Positions 1-4,557 of a DNA stretch of 7,530 bases are shown here, piece after piece. The notes under the pieces are model-generated. The model was not told the origin of the DNA. It saw only the letters and a program-made list of their open reading frames with translations, and did not search any database. Source of the stretch: Candidatus Borrarchaeota archaeon (GTDB lineage: Archaea; Asgardarchaeota; Sifarchaeia; Borrarchaeales; Borrarchaeaceae); the NCBI GenBank assembly GCA_016840645.1, contig JAEORY010000182.1:1-7530 (forward strand), in the 5' to 3' direction. Within the stretch, counting starts at the first letter, position 1; each line of letters opens with the position of its first letter. The translations under genes were made by a program, and so were the position numbers.

Positions 1-1
1 T

Positions 2-184
2 CCCAATCCTATAAATCCTAATCCCACAAATCCCGTTAATCCTAATCCGATAAATCCCGGTGATCGGTGTGCTTGTAAATATGAAGATTGGGAACAGTGC
101 AGAAGGTTTGTGTGGAAAAAGAAGTGGGAAGATTGTAAGCATTTGATACCTAAATTCGAGGAGGATAATGATGGATCAAATTAG
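2..184 (+). CDS. C-terminal fragment of Asn-Pro repeat, Cys-rich protein (partial)
   Basis: This is an open frame running in from the left edge, with its stop TAG at 182-184 and 60 residues visible. The first ~19 residues are a low-complexity repeat of Asn-Pro units (PNP-INPNP-TNP-VNPNP-INP), typical of an extended linker. A short, highly charged, aromatic tail follows with four cysteines (CAC, then two single Cys), three Trp and a Lys/Arg-rich stretch. The last 17 bases overlap the next gene, whose Shine-Dalgarno site (158-164) lies inside this frame, so the two are probably translationally coupled. Such a linker plus Cys-rich tail is common in exported or surface proteins, and two other genes in the window carry export signals, but the N-terminus is outside the window. 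No function can be assigned. Confidence 0.72.
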   Translation, partial: PNPINPNPTNPVNPNPINPGDRCACKYEDWEQCRRFVWKKKWEDCKHLIPKFEEDNDGSN

Positions 185-386
185 AAATCTCATTCGAGCA
201 CTCTATCATGCCGTAGGCAACAAGCGTTATATGCACGACATTGAAAAGGTGCTGGAGAAATTAGGGGAGTTGGATTTGAGTAGATCTGAGAAAGAATCGC
301 TTCAGTTTTTAGCAATTGATTTGGAACGTCTTCAAAACGATTGTGATCGCTATCAACGACAGGCCAAGCAGCCTTGGTTGCGATAG
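171..386 (+). CDS. 71-aa helical protein of unknown function
   Basis: Two ATG codons lie in tandem at 168 and 171. The strong GAGGAGG at 158-164 is only 3 bases from the first but 6 from the second, so 171 is preferred. The product is charged and predicted mostly helical: an N-terminal helix (QIRNLIRALYHAV), then a Lys/Glu-rich region with heptad-like leucines (VLEKLGELDL) and a final helix ending in a basic tail. There is no signal peptide, membrane segment or recognisable catalytic motif. It overlaps the preceding gene by 14 bases and ends 8 bases before the response regulator, so it is probably co-transcribed with the regulator. It could be a small accessory or adaptor of that module, but this is inferred from position only. 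Confidence 0.7.
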   Translation: MDQIRNLIRALYHAVGNKRYMHDIEKVLEKLGELDLSRSEKESLQFLAIDLERLQNDCDRYQRQAKQPWLR

Positions 387-394
387 GAGAAGGT

Positions 395-724
395 ATGAAA
401 GTTTTATTTGTGGACGATGAAGATATTATTGTACGAACGATGTCGGATTTATTTGAAGGCCAAATTGATACTTGTACTACAGTATGTGATGCAATTCAAA
501 AATTGGAAAAAGAGAAGTACAGTATCGTAATAACGGACTATGCGTTACCTGATGGTGGTGGTGCAAGAATAGCTAACTATTGTATAGCTAAGAACATACC
601 CTGCGTTATAAATTCTGGATATTCGAGAGAGCAGATGGAAGGGATATCAAGGAAACTTCAGATAGTAGATAAGATGGAGTGTGTAGAGTTCTTAGTAAAA
701 TTTATGAGTGGGGGTGATGAATGA
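395..724 (+). CDS. Single-domain response regulator (receiver domain only)
   Basis: This 109-aa protein is essentially one CheY-like receiver domain. Beta-1 KVLFVDDED carries the acidic pair Asp7/Asp8. The phospho-acceptor is Asp48 in VITDYALPDG, Ser74 in VINSGYS sits at the switch Thr/Ser position, and the conserved Lys is Lys93 in IVDKM. The usual Pro after that Lys is replaced by Met. No DNA-binding or enzymatic output domain follows, so it should signal through protein contacts or serve as a phosphate relay or sink. The start at 395 is chosen over in-frame 374 because AGGAG (385-389) sits 5 bases upstream and beta-1 begins directly there. Its stop overlaps the start of the next gene in ATGA (721-724), which argues that the two products act together. 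Confidence 0.9.
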   Translation: MKVLFVDDEDIIVRTMSDLFEGQIDTCTTVCDAIQKLEKEKYSIVITDYALPDGGGARIANYCIAKNIPCVINSGYSREQMEGISRKLQIVDKMECVEFLVKFMSGGDE

Positions 725-1074
725 AAAAGTTTGAATACATATGTCCTTTTTGTAATACAAAGAATGAAATTTCTGTTGAACATGATGATGAGTTACAGAT
801 AGTAGTTTGCTCTCCGAATGACGGTGTGGGTTGTGAACGTGTTTTTGTTGCTTACAATTCTTATTCTGGGATGGAGTATTATTGTTTAATAAATTTTGAA
901 AAAGTAAAAAAGTGCCGTCATGACATCAAGAATAAACTCACTCAGATCGCTTTAGCAACAGGTTATATAGAACAAACATGTAAAGCTAAAAAGATAATTA
1001 ATTTGAACGTGCAAGAGTTAAAGCAATTAATTGAGAGTATAGATTGTGACGAGGAAGAAACAGATGGAAATTAA
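721..1074 (+). CDS. Zinc-ribbon-like protein with histidine-kinase-like H-box, no ATPase domain
   Basis: This 117-aa protein has two visible parts. The N-terminal part has CPFC (Cys8, Cys11) and a second pair, Cys30 and Cys38, in a beta-rich context, consistent with a zinc ribbon. After an aromatic segment comes KKCRHDIKNKLTQIALATGY (about residues 63-82). This closely resembles the H-box helix of histidine-kinase dimerisation/phosphotransfer (DHp, HisKA) domains, with His67, an acidic residue at +1 and Asn71 at +4. A second helix (about 96-108) could complete a hairpin, and the protein ends in an acidic tail. The N, G1 and G2 boxes of the ATPase domain are absent and there is no room for them. 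Overlap with the receiver gene by ATGA supports a phosphotransfer or phosphatase partner. The H-box call rests on motif resemblance only. Confidence 0.75.
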   Translation: MKKFEYICPFCNTKNEISVEHDDELQIVVCSPNDGVGCERVFVAYNSYSGMEYYCLINFEKVKKCRHDIKNKLTQIALATGYIEQTCKAKKIINLNVQELKQLIESIDCDEEETDGN

Positions 1075-1153
1075 GTCTGAATTGTTCAAGGAAAACAAAG
1101 ACTTAAAATTTATTAAAAATAGTTCTAAAGTTTTCCAAAAAAATGACGACTAG
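1064..1153 (+). CDS. Possible 29-aa small protein
   Basis: This short frame starts at ATG 1064, inside the end of the H-box gene, with GAGGAA (1051-1056) 7 bases upstream, and stops at TAG 1151-1153. The peptide is Lys/Asn-rich and hydrophilic (begins MEIKSELFKENKD, ends FQKNDD) with no recognisable domain. Overlap, spacing and Shine-Dalgarno site fit the tight gene packing of the cluster. A peptide this short from AT-rich DNA can arise by chance, and lysine/asparagine content is what random AT-rich sequence would give. Confidence 0.35.
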   Translation: MEIKSELFKENKDLKFIKNSSKVFQKNDD

Positions 1154-1161
1154 ATATATAA

Positions 1162-1184
1162 GTGGACATTGAGACAATGGCCAC
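1162..1184 (+). promoter_or_regulatory. Stem-loop ahead of the 44-aa gene
   Basis: GTGGACATTG (1162-1171) and CAATGGCCAC (1175-1184) pair over 10 positions with a single A-G mismatch around an AGA loop. No T tract follows, so it does not look like an intrinsic terminator. It ends 6 bases before the G-rich Shine-Dalgarno site of the gene at 1201. It may shape translation, processing or stability of the downstream message. Confidence 0.6.
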
Positions 1185-1200
1185 ACAATAAGGGGGTAGG

Positions 1201-1335
1201 ATGAAAACAACTTTTAAAAATTTCAATCAAAGCCGAGACGGCATCGTCGTAACTTCTTGGAAAGACCAAGAAATTTTGATGGAAGTTGTAAAGAGCCGAA
1301 ATCCTTACGGTGGTCCTAATCTCCATTTGTTTTAG
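1201..1335 (+). CDS. 44-aa small protein of unknown function
   Basis: ATG 1201 is preceded by AGGGGGTAGG (1191-1200), a G-rich Shine-Dalgarno site of the same type as the one used by the lipoprotein gene downstream. The product begins MKTTFKNFNQSRDG, continues through a short beta-like segment (IVVTSWKDQEILMEVV) and ends with SRNPYGGPNLHLF. Codon choice is balanced and the frame is more protein-like than chance AT-rich sequence. There is no signal peptide or known motif. The ribosome-binding site and position, in the same direction between two well-supported genes, favour a real gene over the opposite-strand frame covering the same bases. Confidence 0.6.
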   Translation: MKTTFKNFNQSRDGIVVTSWKDQEILMEVVKSRNPYGGPNLHLF

Positions 1336-1376
1336 AGGAAGCTGCAATAACGCAGCAATAACAAGGGGGTAAGATT

Positions 1377-2177
1377 ATGAGATTTTTAGTAACATTTTTG
1401 TTTTCGGTTTTAGTTTTTGGTTGTGGTTTTGAGCCAGTGGACAAAGAGGCGATGCAGCAGGGGGAAGAAGCTGAAGTTTCCACAGTTTCTACAACTTATT
1501 ATTACAATGAGGATGATGCTTACGGTGACTTGCATGTTGCTGGATATATTTCACCCATCAACATTTCGGTAAACGATACTCCATACCGAGATTCGGAAGA
1601 TTTTTATACTCAAGAATTAGCTAGATTACAAAAAGAGGTTCGAAAAGAGTACCCAGATCATAAACTTAGTTTCGATGCTGCCGTAGGTCTGAGGAATTTT
1701 AAAGCTGGTATGTATGTCTTTTTGGTTGCTTCAAGCGAGAATGGTATTGCCAGTGAATCCTATGTAGATTCGTCGGGTAAGTTTGAATTTAGATTTTATG
1801 ATGATGTTCCCGTAGATAAAAAAGCTCTTTATACTCTTCGTGCATCCAAGCGTATCGGCTTACGATTAACGAATGGTAATGATGTCATAACTTGGTGCTA
1901 CAATATGTATGCCGAAAAAGAGATGGCTCTTGAAGCGAATCCTGTCATACTAAGGCATTTCCATACTACGATTACTAAGTATCAATGCAGCGATAATAAC
2001 CAAGGTATCCAGATTCCAGAGCAGGACGATTTCTATACCGATACTGTAGACCACAGCGTTGACTTTTCTGAAGTTGGTGATGAATATAATGCTGCTGAAG
2101 ATGCGATTCGAGAAGAGATTGACGAATTCGTCGCTGATGTAAATGATGATGATGAAAGAAAATCAAATAAGAAATAA
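1377..2177 (+). CDS. Lipoprotein with beta-rich central region and acidic tail
   Basis: The 266-aa product begins with a type II signal peptide: MRF, a hydrophobic stretch (LVTFLFSVLVF), then lipobox VFGC with Cys16 as the expected lipidation site and Gly at +2. The mature chain has an acidic, Thr/Ser-rich linker (about 22-45). A beta-rich region follows (about 50-200) whose segment around 117-155 (ENGIASESYV, SSGKFEFRFYDD, ALYTLRAS) resembles carboxypeptidase-regulatory or other Ig-like beta-sandwich domains. A lone Cys pair (around 174 and 204) could form a disulfide. The C-terminus is strongly acidic, with a final basic KSNKK. AAGGGGG (1363-1369) gives a good Shine-Dalgarno site. It should be membrane-anchored facing the periplasm or surface. 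The family is not recognised; its role may be envelope modification or exclusion, which is speculative. Confidence 0.85.
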   Translation: MRFLVTFLFSVLVFGCGFEPVDKEAMQQGEEAEVSTVSTTYYYNEDDAYGDLHVAGYISPINISVNDTPYRDSEDFYTQELARLQKEVRKEYPDHKLSFDAAVGLRNFKAGMYVFLVASSENGIASESYVDSSGKFEFRFYDDVPVDKKALYTLRASKRIGLRLTNGNDVITWCYNMYAEKEMALEANPVILRHFHTTITKYQCSDNNQGIQIPEQDDFYTDTVDHSVDFSEVGDEYNAAEDAIREEIDEFVADVNDDDERKSNKK

Positions 2178-2190
2178 GTGTCTTACCCCT

Positions 2191-2226
2191 ATAGGTTGAG
2201 TTGCTTTAGTCAACTCGACCTATTTT
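2191..2226 (+). terminator. Intrinsic terminator after the lipoprotein gene
   Basis: ATAGGTTGAGTTG (2191-2203) pairs with CAACTCGACCTAT (2211-2223) over 13 positions including one G-U, with loop CTTTAGT, and is followed by TTTT (2223-2226). The Shine-Dalgarno site of the next gene starts at 2227, immediately after the T tract, so the element could also attenuate or insulate the downstream gene. Confidence 0.8.
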
Positions 2227-2240
2227 AGGAGGAGAATGTT

Positions 2241-2432
2241 ATGGCTCAATACATTTACGAACCACATAGAGAAAGTTCTAGTCTTTTTATCGTATGGAAA
2301 GCCGAAGGTGGGATTAAAGGAGTGTGTTCTCCAACCTACACTAAGATGGATTTTGTTTATCGAAGTGTGGACGAGGTCAAAGAATATTTCCCTGATGCTA
2401 TCTCTAAGGATGAGTATGGGGATTTTTTTTAG
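2241..2432 (+). CDS. 63-aa small protein of unknown function
   Basis: ATG 2241 follows AGGAGGAG (2227-2234) at good spacing, and this frame is chosen over the overlapping one from 2236. The product starts MAQYIYEPHRESS, has a beta-rich middle (SLFIVWKAEGGIKGV) and a helical part (SVDEVKEYFPDAISKDEYG) ending in FF. It looks like a small globular alpha/beta protein, with no signal or membrane segment. Being directly downstream of a terminator, it is expressed either by read-through or from a promoter hidden in the hairpin region. Its stop overlaps that of the converging gene. Confidence 0.68.
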   Translation: MAQYIYEPHRESSSLFIVWKAEGGIKGVCSPTYTKMDFVYRSVDEVKEYFPDAISKDEYGDFF

Positions 2433-2677
2433 TCTTTGTCTACTTTATCTAGTGGTCCTGTATAGTCTTCAACTTCTACATCCAAATTAAAAAATTCGGA
2501 GTAGATGAGTACTGCTTGCGGAGTGTCTAGGTCACACACCTCTTGAGTTTGTCTATCATACAGATAGGCCCACGGACCTCCAGTGAATTTCATATATGAG
2601 GTTTCCGATCCGTTCGGTACTTTGAATCGAAGAGCTGATTTTCCCGTCATAGCTTTAAGTCTTTGTCGTAGTGTCAT
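2429..2677 (-). CDS. 82-aa protein of unknown function
   Basis: This is the last gene of the minus-strand AbrB-HhH cluster. AAAGGAAG lies just upstream of its ATG. The start overlaps the HhH gene by 23 bases, and the stop overlaps the converging plus-strand gene by 4. The product has a basic helical N-terminus (MTLRQRLKAMTGKSALRFKV), a beta-rich middle with GGPWAYLYD and an acidic end (DYTGPLDKVDKD). The N-terminus could touch nucleic acid, which would suit its neighbours, but no family is recognised. Confidence 0.7.
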   Translation of the reverse strand: MTLRQRLKAMTGKSALRFKVPNGSETSYMKFTGGPWAYLYDRQTQEVCDLDTPQAVLIYSEFFNLDVEVEDYTGPLDKVDKD

Positions 2678-2891
2678 AACTTCCTTTACATAAAATTCGG
2701 GTATTATTATCTACAATGGTTTTAATTATTTTGTCTTTTTCATATAAATCTTCTGCTGCTTTTATAAAATCATAGAGAGTTTTAATTCTATATTTATAAT
2801 AAAGAATTTTTGCTGTTTTCTCACCTACCCCATTTAGAGAACGTTGTACTGGTAAATATCGATAGGATAATCGATATGGCTCTAATTTCAT
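2655..2891 (-). CDS. Small helix-hairpin-helix (HhH) protein
   Basis: This 78-aa protein has a clear HhH element at about residues 16-46: helix, hairpin LNGVGEKTAKIL (Gly21, Gly23, Lys25, Thr26), then helix KTLYDFIKAAEDL. The GVG-xK-TA pattern matches the non-sequence-specific DNA-binding HhH of repair and recombination proteins, where hairpin glycines contact the phosphate backbone. Only one HhH unit is present, with no nuclease or glycosylase motif, so it is probably a binding or partner module. AGGAGG lies 4 bases before the ATG and contains the end of the preceding AbrB-like gene, giving coupled translation. The following gene overlaps by 23 bases. Confidence 0.78.
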   Translation of the reverse strand: MKLEPYRLSYRYLPVQRSLNGVGEKTAKILYYKYRIKTLYDFIKAAEDLYEKDKIIKTIVDNNTRILCKGSYDTTTKT

Positions 2892-2899
2892 CTACCCTC

Positions 2900-3160
2900 C
2901 TAAGATGGGATGTTGCTGTGGTGGATCGCTCGGTTAAACTCGCGGATCTTGATTTTCTTTCCTTGGTATTGCGCTGCGACAGTCTTGGGAAAGTATAACT
3001 CACATCCAGATGAACATCTTAGGATTAGACGTAACTTACCGCTATTTCCCACCTCGTTTATCTCGAAAGGATAGTAGTGACCATCTTCAAATTCGAAGTC
3101 CTTCAGGATCTTCTCAGGGATTTTTATGGTGTTATTTTTTAAAATAGTTGTGAATTGCAT
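2900..3160 (-). CDS. AbrB/MazE-type swapped-hairpin DNA-binding protein
   Basis: Residues 3-35 (FTTILKNNTIKIPEKILKDF, then EFEDGHYYPFEI) follow the AbrB/SpoVT/MazE looped-hinge pattern: a short strand, a turn, the I-P-x-x-(I/L) core with Pro15, a helix, a Gly27 turn and a closing strand. Proteins of this fold bind DNA as dimers and often repress their own promoter. The remaining ~50 residues form a second beta-rich part (GKLRLILRCSSGCELYFPK) with Cys49 and Cys53, not part of the standard domain. Total length is 86 aa. AAAGGAGA (3169-3176) lies 8 bases upstream of the ATG. It heads the cluster with the HhH and 82-aa genes. A partner toxin is not obvious, so a transcription factor fits better than an antitoxin. 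Confidence 0.78.
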   Translation of the reverse strand: MQFTTILKNNTIKIPEKILKDFEFEDGHYYPFEINEVGNSGKLRLILRCSSGCELYFPKTVAAQYQGKKIKIREFNRAIHHSNIPS

Positions 3161-3190
3161 ATTAAGGTTCTCCTTTCCTTGTGCTGAAAG

Positions 3191-3219
3191 GTTATATACA
3201 ATAAATTCTTGTATTACAA
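3191..3219 (-). promoter_or_regulatory. Putative promoter of the AbrB-like/HhH cluster
   Basis: On the minus strand, TTGTAA (3219-3214) and TATAAC (3196-3191) are separated by 17 bases and lie upstream of the AbrB-like gene's ribosome-binding site. Both boxes deviate modestly from the sigma-70 consensus. The prediction is by eye. Confidence 0.5.
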
Positions 3220-3220
3220 G
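3208..3220. promoter_or_regulatory. Perfect palindrome, candidate operator
   Basis: CTTGTA-T-TACAAG is a perfect inverted repeat with 6-base arms and one central base. It covers the proposed -35 box of the AbrB-like gene promoter. Its position suits repression by a dimeric regulator, possibly the AbrB-like protein itself. Confidence 0.5.
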
Positions 3221-3288
3221 AGAAATAAGATTTATATCCTATAATATAATTAAAAACAGTGATTTATAAGGTAGGGTTTGGTTTGTAT

Positions 3289-3311
3289 GCTTCCGTAAAA
3301 AAAACGGAAGC
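3289..3311. terminator. Strong stem-loop with homopolymer loop after RNase HI gene (atypical terminator)
   Basis: GCTTCCGT (3289-3296) pairs perfectly with ACGGAAGC (3304-3311) around a loop of seven A on the plus strand, which is seven T read on the minus strand. It lies 36 bases beyond the RNase HI stop and upstream of the AbrB-like gene's promoter, where a terminator would be expected. No T tract follows the stem in either direction, so it may instead be a 3'-end stabiliser or processing site. The 186-base gap (3161-3346) otherwise holds only the promoter and palindrome. Confidence 0.5.
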
Positions 3312-3346
3312 AGGTCATATAAACGTAATCAGTTAGAATTATTGGT

Positions 3347-3781
3347 TCATTGTTTGCTCGCTTCTATCTGTGCTGCTGCGTCCACGGCTTCGTTATCTGG
3401 ATGACCTGCATGTCCTTTAACCCATTCCCAAGTAATAGTGTGAGGTTTGGTTAATTCTAAGAGTTCTTTCCAAAGCTCATCGTTTTTAACAGGTTTTCCT
3501 GCCGATGTTTTCCAGCCATTTCGTTGCCAATTCTTAAGCCAACCTTCAGTAAAAGCGTTTATAAGATATTTACTATCGGTAACAACCTTTATTTTACAAG
3601 GCTCCTTGACGATCTTAAGACCTTCGATAAGAGCCGTCATTTCCATCTGGTTATTCGTTGTTGCGCGAGCACCACCTTGGATCTGTCGTTTGTAATTACC
3701 GTAGCGAAGAAGGGCTGCCCAACCGCCCGGTCCAGGATTTCCACGACAAGAGCCGTCGGTGATAATTGTGATCTCTTTCAT
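3347..3781 (-). CDS. rnhA: Ribonuclease HI
   Basis: This 144-aa protein is a complete RNase HI, which cuts the RNA strand of RNA-DNA hybrids using two metal ions. All catalytic positions are present in order: Asp9 (ITDGSCRGNPGPGG), Glu47 (NNQMEMTAL), Asp69 (VTDSKYL), His124 (VKGHAGHPDNE) and Asp134 (AVDAAA). The basic, Trp-rich handle (GWLKNWQRNGWK, 80-91) is also present, as in the E. coli type. An in-frame TTG at 3796 would add five residues, but AAGGA sits 7 bases before ATG 3781, which also directly precedes the first strand. It is the last gene of the minus-strand cluster, starting just inside the end of the 75-aa CxxC gene. In a phage it would remove primers or hybrids during replication. 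Confidence 0.96.
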   Translation of the reverse strand: MKEITIITDGSCRGNPGPGGWAALLRYGNYKRQIQGGARATTNNQMEMTALIEGLKIVKEPCKIKVVTDSKYLINAFTEGWLKNWQRNGWKTSAGKPVKNDELWKELLELTKPHTITWEWVKGHAGHPDNEAVDAAAQIEASKQ

Positions 3782-3785
3782 TAAG

Positions 3786-4013
3786 TTATCCTTCAACTAA
3801 AAAAGGGCCGTAAAAGCCTTTTACTTGTAGTTTTCGCCAGCGGTTTAATCCTTTTTTTTCCGTTAAGGTGTCGTGGTTGTCAAAATAATCCTCCATATCT
3901 TCCGCTGTTTCTTTCACACTATAGGCGAAAGATAAAGCATCTTCATTGTCTGGATTCTTTTCGATAACTTCTTTTGCGAGATTGATAACTTTAGTACATA
4001 ATTCGCAACCCAT
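3786..4013 (-). CDS. 75-aa helical protein with N-terminal CxxC
   Basis: The product starts MGCELCTKVINLAKEV, giving a CxxC at residues 3 and 6, then continues as charged helix (EVIEKNPDNEDALSFAYSVK) reminiscent of one tetratricopeptide-like helical pair. It ends in a basic and aromatic tail (LNRWRKLQVKGFYGPF). A single CxxC could bind metal through dimerisation or be redox active; neither can be shown. The Shine-Dalgarno site is an extreme G7 run (4020-4026) with a 6-base spacer. The gene follows the preceding one by 14 bases and precedes RNase HI by a few. Confidence 0.7.
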   Translation of the reverse strand: MGCELCTKVINLAKEVIEKNPDNEDALSFAYSVKETAEDMEDYFDNHDTLTEKKGLNRWRKLQVKGFYGPFLVEG

Positions 4014-4027
4014 GTGCTATCCCCCCC

Positions 4028-4300
4028 TTAATTATAACGGCTCCAATCTGGATGTGATTTATCTAGCTCTGTATCTTGTTCAGTTACGTCTTCAAAATGA
4101 ACACTGCTAAAATAGATCTCAGGAAACTCTTCTAGGTAGACATCGGTTGAGTAGTTATCCACTTCTGTGTGAGCTATGGTATAAGTTGAGCCTACAGTCA
4201 AATATTGAGCTGCATGTTCTTTGTCTGAATCATAACCGTAAGCAATAGACTCTTCAGTTACTTTGACTTTGTGTCCTTGCAGAGCGTAAATATTCATCAT
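4028..4300 (-). CDS. 90-aa beta-rich protein of unknown function
   Basis: The product begins MMNIYALQGHKVKVTEESIA and continues through GYDSDKEHAAQYLTVGSTYT and IAHTEVDNYSTDVYLEEFPE to an acidic end. The pattern of a basic first strand, a 'LtvGstYti' turn and 'VyLeeFPe..F.SVhFedV' looks like a compact SH3-like or beta-barrel module of a kind seen in small phage and bacterial hypothetical proteins. That resemblance is remembered rather than searched. Either Met1 or Met2 may be the start. Its start overlaps the stop of the zinc-ribbon gene by 4 bases, so translation is coupled. Confidence 0.78.
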   Translation of the reverse strand: MMNIYALQGHKVKVTEESIAYGYDSDKEHAAQYLTVGSTYTIAHTEVDNYSTDVYLEEFPEIYFSSVHFEDVTEQDTELDKSHPDWSRYN

Positions 4301-4554
4301 AAGATTCCCTCTTTAGTTCTCATCTCATGGATGTCAGAGTAAAGAAATCTTCTTCCGCATCGGATACAGTAGTCTTCTTCTGCGAGACGTAACGAAGGTT
4401 GCTCCCGACCTACAAGAAGTACGCCATCTTTACAGGAAGGACATTCGCTGCGATACATGCTGGTTTCGGAAGCTCTCTTTAGTTCCGAATGCTTCACAAC
4501 GATAGGTTCTAACTTATGATTTGCACAAATTTCTTCATGAGTAGGGTATGACAT
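4297..4554 (-). CDS. 85-aa zinc-ribbon protein
   Basis: Two Cys pairs, CPSC (38, 41) and CIRC (63, 66), frame a 21-residue beta-rich insert (KDGVLLVGREQPSLRLAEED). This is the spacing of a four-cysteine zinc ribbon. After it comes GRRFLYSDI, completing the second knuckle. The N-terminal ~35 residues (PTHEEICANHKLEPIVVKHS) are probably helical with a further Cys10. It may be a nucleic-acid or protein-binding adaptor. It lies 3 bases after the 116-aa gene stop and overlaps the next gene by 4 bases, so its expression follows the cluster. Confidence 0.8.
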   Translation of the reverse strand: MSYPTHEEICANHKLEPIVVKHSELKRASETSMYRSECPSCKDGVLLVGREQPSLRLAEEDYCIRCGRRFLYSDIHEMRTKEGIL

Positions 4555-4557
4555 ATT

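Noticed and set aside
1..60. CRISPR-like or regulatory tandem repeat at the left edge
   Set aside because: The periodic AATCC pattern is explained by the Asn-Pro codon repeat of an open reading frame.
1150..1347. Minus-strand 65-codon frame
   Set aside because: It starts at TTG without a Shine-Dalgarno site and runs antisense to the better-supported 44-aa gene.
1341..1356. GCTGC/GCAGC hairpin after the 44-aa gene, with a repeated GCAATAAC
   Set aside because: It has only 5 base pairs and no T tract; too weak to call a terminator or regulatory element.
2236..2490. Plus-strand 84-codon frame overlapping the 63-aa gene
   Set aside because: Shine-Dalgarno spacing is better for ATG 2241, and this frame runs into the antisense of the 82-aa gene with a composition typical of a shadow frame.
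2821..3003. Ser/Arg/Thr-rich minus-strand frame and the opposing plus-strand frame in the same area
   Set aside because: Both are shadows of the AbrB-like and HhH genes, which have good domains and ribosome-binding sites.
3447..3784. Plus-strand frames across the RNase HI gene
   Set aside because: They are antisense to a gene with all catalytic residues and have no ribosome-binding site or domain.
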